Assembly: GCA_031265765.1 (NCBI GenBank)
Contig: JAISCE010000003.1
Span: 75,738-109,402, forward strand
Source of the DNA: Azoarcus sp.
Lineage (GTDB): Bacteria; Pseudomonadota; Gammaproteobacteria; Burkholderiales; Rhodocyclaceae
Direction of reading: 5' to 3'
DNA length: 33,665 nt
The notes under the pieces were generated by a model, which saw only the letters and a list, made by a program, of their open reading frames with translations, was not told the origin of the DNA and did not search any database. The translations under genes and the position numbers were made by a program. Below are positions 23,986-33,550 of the stretch, in pieces. The stretch's first letter is position 1, and the number at the start of each line of letters is the position of its first letter.

Positions 23986-25791
23986 ATGTCCTGTATTCGC
24001 TACGCCATTCATCCTTCGCGCCCCGAGGCGCATTTATTCGAGGTTCGCTGCACGGTGCCGGAGCCGGAACCGGGCGGGCAGCGGTTCAGCCTGCCGGTGT
24101 GGATTCCCGGCAGTTATATGATCCGCGAGTTCGCGCGCCATATTGTGAGCCTGAGGGCGGAGGCCGCCGGGCGGGCGGTGCCGCTCGTCAAGCTGGACAA
24201 GCACACATGGCGGGCGGCGGGCGTTCCGCACGGGCAAGCCTTGTCTCTCATCTACGAGGTCTATGCCTGGGATTTGTCGGTGCGCGCCGCGCATCTCGAC
24301 CGGACGCACGGTTTTTTCAACGGTTCCAGCGTGTTTCTCGCCGTCGAGGGGCAGACAGGCGCGCCTTGCCTGATAGACATCCAGCCGCCATCGAGCGGCG
24401 CGGAAAACTGGCGCGTGGCGACCGCCCTGCCGAGAGCCAAAGGCGAACCCGGCGCGGCGGCGGCGTATGGCTTCGGCCTTTACCGCGCCGCCGATTATGA
24501 CGAACTGATCGACCATCCGGTCGAGATGGGCGCATTCACCCTCGATGGTTTCGAGGCGTGCGGCGCGAGGCATGACATCGTGCTCAGCGGTCGCCACGAT
24601 TGCGACATGGCAAGGCTCAAGGCCGATCTCGCCCGCGTGTGCCAGTGGCAAATCGCGCTTTTCGGCGCGCCGCCGCCGATGGCGCGCTACCTCTTTCTCA
24701 CGCGAGTCGTGGGCGAGGGTTATGGCGGGCTCGAACATCGCGCTTCGACGGCCCTCATCGCCCGCCGCGGCGATCTGCCTTATCCCGGCATGAAGGGGGC
24801 CTCCGAGGGCTACAAGACCTATCTGGGCCTGTGCAGCCACGAGTATTTCCATTCATGGAACGTCAAGCGGATCAAGCCGGCGGCTTTCATGCCCTACGAT
24901 CTTGCGCGCGAAAATCATACCCGGCTGTTATGGGCGTTCGAGGGGATCACTTCTTATTATGACGATCTCGCCCTGGTGCGCGCGGGGGTGATCGGTGTCG
25001 ACGATTACCTTGGTTTGCTGGCGAAAACCGTTACGTCGCTGCTGAAAACGCCGGGGCGGTACCGGCAGGGCGTTGCGGCGTCTTCGTTCGATGCCTGGAC
25101 ACACTATTACCGGCAGGACGAGAACTCGCCCAATGCCATCGTCAGCTACTACACCAAGGGCGCGCTGATTGCGCTCATGCTCGATCTGCGGCTGCGCGCA
25201 GGCAGCGGGGGCGGGTGCAGCCTCGATGACGTGATGCGGGTGTTGTGGCGGCGCTATGGTCTGGGCGGCATCGGCGTGCCGGAGGAGGGCATTTTCGACG
25301 CGGTTGGCGAAGTCGGCGGGGGCAAGCTCGCACGCTGGCTGCGGCGGACGGTGGAAAGCGTCGGCGATCTGGCACTGGAAAAACAGCTCAAGCCGTTCGG
25401 CGTGCAATGGCAGGCCGAAGCGGCAAATCCCGCGCCGGCGCTTGGCATCGGGCTTGCCAGCGGCAAAGAAGCCCGCATTGCCACCGCCTATGACGATGGC
25501 CCGGCGCAAAAGGCGGGGCTTTCGGCGGGAGACGTATTGATCGCCGTCGACAGTCTGCGGGTCGATAGCGACAAGCTACAGCAACTGCTCAGCCGCCGCC
25601 GCGCGGGCGAGCGGGTGGAAATCCATGCTTTCCGCCGCGATGAACTGATGCGCTTCGAGGTCGAACTCGGTGTTGCGCCTGCGGACACGATCAAGCTGCG
25701 CGTAGACGAGCGGGCGGGCAGGAAGGCCGCGGAACTGCGCCGGGGCTGGCTCGGAGAACACAAGACGGCAAAGAGGAAAGCTTCGGCCTGA
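23986..25791 (+). CDS. M61 family (glycyl aminopeptidase-like) metallopeptidase with PDZ domain
   Basis: A 601-residue protein with an N-terminal beta-rich M61 domain (VWIPGSYMIREFARHI; WDLSVRAAHLD), then the zinc site H285-E286-Y-F-H289 in SHEYFHSWN, and the third ligand E319 in WAFEGITSYYDDL, 30 residues on. A PDZ domain follows (about 485-570, GIGLASGKEARIATAYDDGP, then LSAGDVLIAVDSLRVD). No signal peptide is seen, so a cytoplasmic location is likely. It should cleave peptides with small N-terminal residues. It stands alone between the divergent hydrolase and the metal cluster. Confidence 0.93.
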   Translation: MSCIRYAIHPSRPEAHLFEVRCTVPEPEPGGQRFSLPVWIPGSYMIREFARHIVSLRAEAAGRAVPLVKLDKHTWRAAGVPHGQALSLIYEVYAWDLSVRAAHLDRTHGFFNGSSVFLAVEGQTGAPCLIDIQPPSSGAENWRVATALPRAKGEPGAAAAYGFGLYRAADYDELIDHPVEMGAFTLDGFEACGARHDIVLSGRHDCDMARLKADLARVCQWQIALFGAPPPMARYLFLTRVVGEGYGGLEHRASTALIARRGDLPYPGMKGASEGYKTYLGLCSHEYFHSWNVKRIKPAAFMPYDLARENHTRLLWAFEGITSYYDDLALVRAGVIGVDDYLGLLAKTVTSLLKTPGRYRQGVAASSFDAWTHYYRQDENSPNAIVSYYTKGALIALMLDLRLRAGSGGGCSLDDVMRVLWRRYGLGGIGVPEEGIFDAVGEVGGGKLARWLRRTVESVGDLALEKQLKPFGVQWQAEAANPAPALGIGLASGKEARIATAYDDGPAQKAGLSAGDVLIAVDSLRVDSDKLQQLLSRRRAGERVEIHAFRRDELMRFEVELGVAPADTIKLRVDERAGRKAAELRRGWLGEHKTAKRKASA

Positions 25792-25836
25792 TTGCCTATA
25801 ATTTCCATTGCCGGATTGTCCGGCGAGGATCATTTC

Positions 25837-26259
25837 ATGCCATCGATCGTTTCTTCCATTCCCGGCCGCATCCGCATTCGCCACAAGGCGCTTGCCAGCG
25901 CCCGGCACAGCGGGCATTTGCGAGCCGCGTTCCTCGCCCTCGACGGTATTGCGCGTGTCGATGCCAATACCGCCGCGTCTTCGCTCGTCGTGTACTACGA
26001 TGCCGCCGCCATCCCCGCCGAAGCGATGGAAAGCGCCATCGACGGCATCGTCGCCGCCGAACTCAAGGCCCTGCGCGCCGGACGGGACCGCGAAGCAGCG
26101 GTGAATCGCTATGCAAAATACGGTATGCTGCTGAGCCTTGCGGCCACCTTCGCCCTGGCAACCGGGCGGGCGCGGCGCGTGCATGCGCTTTCCGGCTGTC
26201 TGTTCGCCGCTTGCCTGGGTCTGCACCTTTATTTTCATCGCGGCAGGATCGCATCTTGA
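25837..26259 (+). CDS. HMA-like (HMA_2 type) protein with membrane tail, metal cluster gene 1
   Basis: A 140-residue protein from ATG 25837 with GAGGA upstream; a TTG at 25792 is less likely. The N-terminal ~70 residues fit a ferredoxin-like heavy-metal-associated fold of the type without CxxC: SIPGRIRIRH, then LRAAFLALDGIARVDANTAA and SLVVYYD. Two hydrophobic segments follow (YGMLLSLAATFALATG and LSGCLFAACLGLHLYF). The same PGRxRxR-type signature returns in the next gene and in the ATPase at 30822, so the three are likely to act together, for example in docking or metal hand-over. The metal is unknown. Confidence 0.75.
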   Translation: MPSIVSSIPGRIRIRHKALASARHSGHLRAAFLALDGIARVDANTAASSLVVYYDAAAIPAEAMESAIDGIVAAELKALRAGRDREAAVNRYAKYGMLLSLAATFALATGRARRVHALSGCLFAACLGLHLYFHRGRIAS

Positions 26260-26261
26260 AA

Positions 26262-26621
26262 ATGTCCGGACAATCGAGCGCGGCCACCCTCGAATCCCTG
26301 CGGCGCTACATTGCCCTGGTTGCCATCGCGCATCACATTCCAGGGCGGATTCGCCTGAAGCTGGGCATTGGCGCGGAAACCCTGCGCCAGATCGGGCATG
26401 CCGGCATCGAGGCCGGGCGCTTCGGCAGCGCCCTCGGCGCTGTTCCCGGTATCCGCCGGATTCAACTGAACAGGTTGGCGCGTTCCGTTACCGTGGAATA
26501 CGACAACCAGACCATCCCGGATCGGGCCTGGCCCGATCTTCTGGCGAACCGGACTTCGCCGGAAGCCGTGGCATTGTTGGGCCGCTTGCGGGATGGATGT
26601 CTACAGTCCATTGATATATAA
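26262..26621 (+). CDS. HMA-like (HMA_2 type) protein, metal cluster gene 2
   Basis: A 119-residue protein two bases after the previous stop. After a short helical leader it has HHIPGRIRLKLG (24-35), then LGAVPGIRRIQLNRLARSVT and VEYDNQTIPDRAWPDLL, the beta-alpha-beta-beta-alpha-beta plan of an HMA fold lacking the CxxC metal loop. It has no membrane segment, unlike its neighbour. It may be a soluble partner of the ATPase N-terminal domain. The very close spacing implies translational coupling. Confidence 0.72.
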   Translation: MSGQSSAATLESLRRYIALVAIAHHIPGRIRLKLGIGAETLRQIGHAGIEAGRFGSALGAVPGIRRIQLNRLARSVTVEYDNQTIPDRAWPDLLANRTSPEAVALLGRLRDGCLQSIDI

Positions 26622-26631
26622 GGAGAAAACG

Positions 26632-26946
26632 ATGTTTCCCCTATTACCTTTCGTGGCGGGTATCTTCGTCGGCGCTTCGGCTGCCGGTCTTGTTCGCAAG
26701 GCGAAAACCCGTCAGGGCATAAGCGAAGCCATGGAAAACGCCAGCCGGAAGATCCGCCAGACCGCCGTTTCCAGCCTGGATGTCATCCGGCAATCGAGCG
26801 AGCAATGGCGCGACCGCCTTGCTTCCGGCGCATCCGACGCCGATGCGGCGTCGCCCGCCGGTACGGACGAAGCGGCGCAGGCGGCGGATGCGGAGGACGA
26901 GGCGGCGGCGTCCCCCAAATCCCGGGGAAAGAAGGAACGGGGATGA
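26632..26946 (+). CDS. Small DUF5132/YtxH-like membrane-anchored protein, metal cluster gene 3
   Basis: A 104-residue protein with AAGGAG at 26619-26624 before ATG 26632. An N-terminal glycine-rich membrane segment (FPLLPFVAGIFVGASAAGLV) is followed by a basic turn, an amphipathic helix (ISEAMENASRKIRQTAVSSL) and a disordered alanine/aspartate-rich tail ending in KSRGKKERG. Short proteins of this design are common beside P-type metal ATPases with HMA_2 domains. Role unknown, perhaps a membrane scaffold. The family name is from general resemblance only. Confidence 0.65.
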   Translation: MFPLLPFVAGIFVGASAAGLVRKAKTRQGISEAMENASRKIRQTAVSSLDVIRQSSEQWRDRLASGASDADAASPAGTDEAAQAADAEDEAAASPKSRGKKERG

Positions 26947-27302
26947 AGAAAAAAAAGACGTACAAACCGTTTTCGCAGCGCAGTGCCGGTAACGATTTCG
27001 TGCGCGGGGCGTTGGTGAGCGGCATCGTGGCCGCCGTCGCGCGGGACGGCGGTCCCAGGCTGGATCGTGCTGCCGCGCGCACGGCCCTGCAAGGCGGCGT
27101 GGTGCTGGCGGCGGTCACAATGGCGGCGGATGCGCTGCAACGGCGTCGTTATTTCCGCGCGGCGCTGGCGGCGATGGGGGCGGTGGCCAGCGTCCATGCG
27201 CTGCAACGCTTGCTGCCCGGCGAAGCCCCGCCATTCCGGCCATCGAGCCTCGATTCCGATAAAACCATGATCCGAAGGAGTTTTCATGAGCAAGAAAGGT
27301 AA
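26943..27302 (+). CDS. Small hydrophobic protein, metal cluster gene 4
   Basis: A 119-residue protein. ATG 26943 overlaps the previous stop (ATGA). A lysine-rich start (MKKKKTYKPF) precedes alanine- and glycine-rich helices (VRGALVSGIVAAVARDGG; AARTALQGGVVLAAVTMAAD; FRAALAAMGAVASVHALQRL), amphipathic to weakly transmembrane. No family recognised. Its 3' end overlaps the next gene, so all five small genes (25837-27621) form one transcript. Confidence 0.6.
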   Translation: MKKKKTYKPFSQRSAGNDFVRGALVSGIVAAVARDGGPRLDRAAARTALQGGVVLAAVTMAADALQRRRYFRAALAAMGAVASVHALQRLLPGEAPPFRPSSLDSDKTMIRRSFHEQER

Positions 27303-27621
27303 AGCCAAAAAAGCCCGCAAGGCCGCCCGCTTCGCAAACGGTTTCAATGGCGCGGGCGCCGCCGCGTCCGGCTTTTTCGGCGGGTTGGGAACATGGCTGC
27401 GCGAACGTTCGTCCGAGCAATTCCTGATCGGCGCGGCGGTGGGCGCGGCGGCGGTCTACGTTCTTTCGAACGAAGAATTGCGCGCCAAAATCCTGAAAGG
27501 CGGCATCGAACTATATGGCAACCTTGCTGGCGGCCTGGCGGAATTGCGTGAGCAGATGGCCGACATCAAGGCGGGAGTCGAAGCGGAAAAAACGGGCGAA
27601 GGGCCGCCAGCCAGCCATTGA
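27286..27621 (+). CDS. Small YtxH-like membrane/coiled-coil protein, metal cluster gene 5
   Basis: A 111-residue protein with AAGGAG upstream of ATG 27286. A very basic N-terminus (SKKGKAKKARKAARF) is followed by a glycine-rich region, one membrane segment (FLIGAAVGAAAVYVLS) and an amphipathic coil (ELYGNLAGGLAELREQMADI, then KAGVEAEK). The layout resembles YtxH-like stress proteins. Last of the five linked small genes; the P-type ATPase they probably serve begins 3.2 kb downstream. Confidence 0.65.
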   Translation: MSKKGKAKKARKAARFANGFNGAGAAASGFFGGLGTWLRERSSEQFLIGAAVGAAAVYVLSNEELRAKILKGGIELYGNLAGGLAELREQMADIKAGVEAEKTGEGPPASH

Positions 27622-27639
27622 TGTTTCGACCGTTCCGTC

Positions 27640-27699
27640 CGTTTCAGCCGTCGTTATCGATGTGTTTGTCGACGACGTATTTGATCGATAACGGAAACG
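27640..27699. repeat. Nested inverted repeat between convergent genes
   Basis: CGTTATCGAT (27652-27661) and ATCGATAACG (27684-27693) are perfect 10-bp arms. Immediately outside, CGTTTC (27640-27645) and GAAACG (27694-27699) add six more pairs with a 6-base bulge on the left. The 22-base centre contains GTCGAC. There is no T-run. It may serve as a bidirectional transcription stop or a protein-binding site; it fills most of the 27622-27714 gap. Confidence 0.5.
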
Positions 27700-27714
27700 A
27701 GGGCGCGTCGGGAT

Positions 27715-28869
27715 TTACTTACATACTCGTTGCTGCGTCTTCAAACAAAATGGCGATGATCCGCAATCCTTTTTACAGATGGGATCCACGAGTCTTGGAC
27801 GACAGCCCATTTTTTCCTGTTTATTCATACAATACCGGCTTGGGCATTCGGTCAGGCAGCGCGGAGCCTTCGGGTTTTTCGCGCCTCCAGGAATATCGGC
27901 AACGGGGACAGCCGCCCGGATGGCAGCGCCTTTTTTGCACAACATGGGCATATATTGGTCGTCAAAACTTATGCCCACAGCGAGATGTTCGCCAATGGGC
28001 GTGTCTCTCGCAAGATCATAACTCGAGAGTGAAGGCGTGTCGGGTGCACGTATCATGAGGGTAAAGTGATCTTTCGGATCGGTCTTCTCGACGAGGGTAC
28101 CCGGTTGTCCGGGCTTGCTATTTCTTTGTACGAACCTGGCGCGACGATGCATGCCGTCTACCGTGATGTAGAGCGCCTTGATATCAACCCCCGCGAATTT
28201 CCGGTGCGCAAATTCCACGTTCTGGAAAAAATCGTCCAATGACCGCGTTTCATTATAATAGCCTTCGACGTCCCGCCAATCGGCAAGCCGCCACCCTTCT
28301 CCATATTCTTTCATGCAGTCCGTGTCTTTCATTGACGTCGGAGCATATGAACGCTTGCCGGCCCTGAACGAAAAATTTTCCCTTCGCGCCACGATGGCCG
28401 CGGCGGTTCCCTCCAGCTGCGCCAGCCTTGACAGTTCCCCGCCAGTGGTCGATACGCAAAGCGCCTTGTCGTGGGATTTTTTCTGATTTTCGGCGCCCAA
28501 ATCCAGGAGGTGTTTAAAAATGGTTGCCTGGGCCCGATAGGACTCCGGCTTGTTTCCATTGTGCCGCGTGGCGTAGTAGACGCCCGCCCCCTTTCCATCC
28601 AGGGTGACGTAGGCGTTTTCTCTTTCCTTCAATTCCAGATTCCGGAAAAAATCGTAAAGCGTCTTTTTCTCGTTGAAATGGCGCTCTATGTCCCGCCAGT
28701 CGGCAAGACGCGCGCCCCCCGCGAACTCACCCGTGCAGATTTCATCGGAAACGGCGCTCGCGGTGTATTTTTCCTGGGTCAGCCCGAACGGAAAATCCAC
28801 ACCGAAGGCCGGGATGGAAGCGGTTAGAAAAAGCGCGGCGCAAAAAAGATGGCGAACGGATCGTGACAT
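27715..28869 (-). CDS. Secreted protein with internal duplication and cysteine-rich tail, unknown function
   Basis: A 384-residue protein with GAGGAG before ATG 28869. Signal peptide about 1-23 (HLFCAALFLTASIPAFG). The body contains two related ~150-residue halves: RLADWRDIERHFNEKKTLYD then FFRNLEL near 55, and RLADWRDVEGYYNETRSLDD then FFQNVEF near 205, each preceded by a short Cys-containing segment (EICTGEF; DCMKEY). The C-terminal ~60 residues hold eleven cysteines with CPSRYCMNKQEKMGC-like spacing, probably disulfide-bonded. No family recognised. It follows the CFI-box protein gene by 12 bases, so the two are co-transcribed and probably act together outside the cytoplasm. Confidence 0.72.
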   Translation of the reverse strand: MSRSVRHLFCAALFLTASIPAFGVDFPFGLTQEKYTASAVSDEICTGEFAGGARLADWRDIERHFNEKKTLYDFFRNLELKERENAYVTLDGKGAGVYYATRHNGNKPESYRAQATIFKHLLDLGAENQKKSHDKALCVSTTGGELSRLAQLEGTAAAIVARRENFSFRAGKRSYAPTSMKDTDCMKEYGEGWRLADWRDVEGYYNETRSLDDFFQNVEFAHRKFAGVDIKALYITVDGMHRRARFVQRNSKPGQPGTLVEKTDPKDHFTLMIRAPDTPSLSSYDLARDTPIGEHLAVGISFDDQYMPMLCKKGAAIRAAVPVADIPGGAKNPKAPRCLTECPSRYCMNKQEKMGCRPRLVDPICKKDCGSSPFCLKTQQRVCK

Positions 28870-28881
28870 GGCAAATTCTCC

Positions 28882-29949
28882 TCAACGGGCGGATTGGGCG
28901 TGCGCGGCATCCGCCGCTATCGGGAACGGTCGCGCCATCTTGAGGAGGGCGAGCGTCATCCTCTTGTAGATGAAGGTTGCCGCGCCGTTCAAGCCGACGC
29001 GGGCGCACAGGGCGGCGGGGAGGATGCCGAAGGCCCAGGTTTTGAGCCATATCGTCCTGGCGTCGGCGCGGCGGGAAATGGCCGCGACCAGACGCGGCGC
29101 GAAGCGATAGTAACGGCTGGCCAACCTGCGCCCGACCGCCGTTCTTTGCAGTACCGTATCCCGGAAACGGCGCAGGGTCTGGAGTTCCCAGCAATCGTCG
29201 GCCAGTCCCACCGCGCCGACGGCGGCGGTGGTGAGGTAACAGGGGAGTTCGTTGGTAGGGTTGTCACACTGGTATTTTTCCATGACCGCTGCCCATTTTT
29301 CTCTCATTTCACCCAGCACGATGTTTGCCGGATGCCGGTCTTCTTCTTCATCCAGCGAGGTCGAGATTTTTCCTATGAGCTGCTGGCGTACAACGGCGCG
29401 GTTATTCCTGTAATACATCGTGATCGTCAGTTCCCGCGCATTCCTGCAACGGAATAATTTGTTCATTGCGGCATATTCCGATATGGGGAAGCCCTTCTGC
29501 CGCAGGCCAGACTCATAAACCATGCCATAATCATCCTGAATGGAAAAAATAACGTCGTTGTGCACGTTATCTTCAGTATTGAAGTGTTTCGTAAGCGCCT
29601 TGGGTAAAGCAATTGCCCAGTTCCCTGTCCCGTCGCGCGAAGAAACCGGCTTCAACATATACGCAGTGTAGGATTTTGAGGTTTTGGCGTCTGTGAGTTG
29701 GACGGGATAACGCAAATGGCCGGAGAGGTACATATCTCTTGAACCTGTTCTATCGTTTCTGTGAAGATCCTTGGGGTCGACGATGAATACGACATGGTCG
29801 CGGATAGTTATCTGGACAGGCTTTAGATTACGATAGGGCGTTTCCTTGCAATCCGGCCATTCTACCGCCCTTGCCGCGAAAGGTAGCCCCAGCAGACCGA
29901 GAGCCGCGATCAGGCGGCGGCGGGCGGGATTATGCGTGCAGGAATTCAT
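28882..29949 (-). CDS. Secreted protein with CFI-box-like C-terminal domain
   Basis: A 355-residue protein with AGGAACC before ATG 29949. The signal peptide has an arginine-rich start (ARRRLIAALGLLGLPFAARA), possibly Tat-like though it lacks the full twin-arginine motif. A central domain of unknown type follows (LKPVQITIRDHVVFIVDPKD, then HPANIVLGEMREKWAAVMEK). At about 236-290 comes CYLTTAAVGAVGLADDCWEL, then LRRFRDTVLQ and SRYYRFAPRLV, which matches the pattern of CFI-box C-terminal domains (Cys-hydrophobic-TA then LRxFRD and YYxxAP). Their function is not known. Pairs with the downstream secreted gene. Confidence 0.72.
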   Translation of the reverse strand: MNSCTHNPARRRLIAALGLLGLPFAARAVEWPDCKETPYRNLKPVQITIRDHVVFIVDPKDLHRNDRTGSRDMYLSGHLRYPVQLTDAKTSKSYTAYMLKPVSSRDGTGNWAIALPKALTKHFNTEDNVHNDVIFSIQDDYGMVYESGLRQKGFPISEYAAMNKLFRCRNARELTITMYYRNNRAVVRQQLIGKISTSLDEEEDRHPANIVLGEMREKWAAVMEKYQCDNPTNELPCYLTTAAVGAVGLADDCWELQTLRRFRDTVLQRTAVGRRLASRYYRFAPRLVAAISRRADARTIWLKTWAFGILPAALCARVGLNGAATFIYKRMTLALLKMARPFPIAADAAHAQSAR

Positions 29950-30191
29950 GCTGGTTCCTCGATGTGAAATGAAACACGGTACTGACCGGGAAAACCCGCG
30001 CCTTGAATGCTGATGCCGGCATAAGACCCCTGGACGGCGGGGTTGCCGCGTCCTTGCGCCTTGCCAGCCTTCTCCGGCGGATTATGGCTGTGTAACATAC
30101 AATAAAATGTCCGGGATAGGGCGGTAATTCTGGCAATAATCCACACGGAAAGCGACGCGATTAAACCGGGAGTAGCCGCCGCAAGTCCCGT
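29950..30191. other. Intergenic stretch upstream of the secreted pair
   Basis: No gene is supported. It must contain the leftward promoter for the two secreted-protein genes; an A+T-rich patch near 30085-30110 is the best place, but no clear pair of boxes is seen. Confidence 0.35.
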
Positions 30192-30236
30192 GCCGGAAAA
30201 GCGTGGAGGTAAACTCCCGCTTTCGGGTTTTCCGGC
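30192..30236 (+). terminator. Compound hairpin upstream of the RDD gene
   Basis: AAAGCG-T-GGAG (30198-30208) pairs with CTCC-CGCTTT (30214-30223) around the loop GTAAA. Outer arms GCCGG (30192-30196) and CCGGC (30232-30236) close it, and CGGGTTTT lies on the 3' side. It can act as a terminator facing right, just before the -10 box of the RDD gene. Confidence 0.5.
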
Positions 30237-30240
30237 GCTA

Positions 30241-30249
30241 TGCTATAAC
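30241..30249 (+). promoter_or_regulatory. Extended -10 promoter of the RDD gene
   Basis: TGCTATAAC has the extended -10 form (TGnTATAAC), 18 bases before ATG 30267; the -35 region (about 30221) is poor and lies inside the hairpin. Confidence 0.4.
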
Positions 30250-30266
30250 TGGGTTTTTCACGAACA

Positions 30267-30725
30267 ATGCCGATCATGAATGGAAATGGAAATAGCAATC
30301 CCGCTCCGTCGCAGAATGTGCAGCAGGGCGCAAATGTGGAATATGTCGGGTTTTGGCCGCGCGTCGGGGCGGCGCTTTTAGACAATCTGGCGATGGGGCT
30401 GATTGCGTTGATGTGGTCGACAGATATAGGGAGCGACGTGTATTACACAGCCTGCTGGTTCGTCAGTTTCATCTACGCGATGGGCTTCTGGATGACCCGG
30501 CAGACGACGCCGGGCAAGATGTTGGTGCGGGCGAAGGTCGTCGATGCCAGGACGCTCGGCAAGCCATCGACAGGGCAGTTCTTTATCCGATGGCTTGGCT
30601 ATATTCTTTCCATGTTGCCGCTTTGCCTGGGGCTCATCTGGGTCGCGTTCGACGAGAAAAAACGCGGTTGGCATGACGTGCTCGCGAGAACGCTGGTCGT
30701 GCGGGACGAACATGCAAGCCAGTGA
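30267..30725 (+). CDS. RDD-family membrane protein
   Basis: A 152-residue protein. After a ~23-residue asparagine/glutamine-rich leader the RDD pattern begins (YVGFWPRVGAALLDNLAMGL), with the conserved Arg and Asp in the first helix, a second helix (YYTACWFVSFIYAMGFWM) and a third after TTPGKMLVRAKVVDARTLGK (QFFIRWLGYILSMLPLCLGL). The tail DEKKRGWHDVLARTLVV is the typical RDD ending. Family members include ion antiporters and proteins of unknown role. ATG 30267 or 30276 could start it. It precedes the P-type ATPase by 96 bases and may be co-transcribed with it. Confidence 0.9.
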   Translation: MPIMNGNGNSNPAPSQNVQQGANVEYVGFWPRVGAALLDNLAMGLIALMWSTDIGSDVYYTACWFVSFIYAMGFWMTRQTTPGKMLVRAKVVDARTLGKPSTGQFFIRWLGYILSMLPLCLGLIWVAFDEKKRGWHDVLARTLVVRDEHASQ

Positions 30726-30821
30726 TGGCGGCGGAACTGGCCGGACGGCGGCATGGATGCCTGGGCGGAGTCTGTCCTTCGCCCTGAAGCGCGGGATTTC
30801 AAACCGGGAGTTCGTTCTACG

Positions 30822-32978
<2,157 letters not shown>

Positions 32979-33201
32979 ATAACCGGCCAGTTCAATGAAT
33001 TCGTAATGCCGGTAAAAGGCGGCGGAAGGGCGCGGCGGCGACAATAGGGCCTCGGTGAACCGTTTCTGATCGGTCAATGACAATCGAATTACTTCGGCCT
33101 GCTCGATGGCGTGCATGGCGGCATCCCGCGCAGCGGAGACCATGAAATCGGTCATTGTGCGCCCCTGAATCCCGGCGGCGTGTTTGTTTGGGCTGTCCAT
33201 C

Positions 33202-33255
33202 ATGTTGACACAGGAGCAATCAGTGGAACTGAGGGTACTGGCGAAACGAGGAGTC
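33202..33255 (+). mobile_element. IS21-family istA 5' fragment
   Basis: MLTQEQSVELRVLAKRG is the characteristic N-terminus of IstA transposases of IS21-family elements. After about 17 codons the frame runs into the IS256-type fragment. Confidence 0.65.
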
Positions 33256-33416
33256 TGTAAAATGTATCTGACAATCCAGCAGGCATCGCGCAACTGGAAG
33301 CAAATTCATCACTGGAAGCCGGCCCTGCAAATGTTCCAGATTCAGTTTGGCGAAGAGCGCGTGCCAGTGGCGGCATTGTGATGAAAAACCGAAGTTACAC
33401 AGTTCGATTGACAGAC
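33256..33416 (+). mobile_element. IS256-family transposase 3' end with its right inverted repeat
   Basis: KMYLTIQQASRNWKQIHHWK, then PALQMFQIQFGEERV, ending at the stop 33379-33381, is the C-terminus of an IS256/mutator-type transposase. The 23 bases at 33394-33416 are the inverted counterpart (20 of 23) of 33551-33573, i.e. the right terminal repeat of the same type of element whose left end begins at 33551. Confidence 0.75.
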
Positions 33417-33549
33417 TTACAGGTTGGTGTTGGACGCCAGTTTCAAAAAACCTATGATTTGCTCTTCCGTGAATCTGCTCTTCTTCATCTCCGCTCCTCG
33501 GTCGTGGGTGGACTCTATTATCAGATGGTACTTCCGTTGGGGGCAGGTG
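33417..33549 (-). mobile_element. IS3-family left-end fragment with start of orfA
   Basis: Read leftward: terminal CACCTGCCCCC, AAGTACCA, AGGAGCGG, then from ATG 33488 MKKSRFTEEQIIGFLK, the hallmark start of IS3-family OrfA. It breaks after 16 codons. Homologous to 18592-18672. It is sandwiched between the right end of one IS256-type element and the left end of another. Confidence 0.8.
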
Positions 33550-33550
33550 A

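Noticed and set aside
30205-30218. AGGTAAAC in the RDD hairpin as a third copy of the 78-bp repeat's core palindrome
   Set aside because: Only eight bases are shared; about one chance match is expected in a window of this size.
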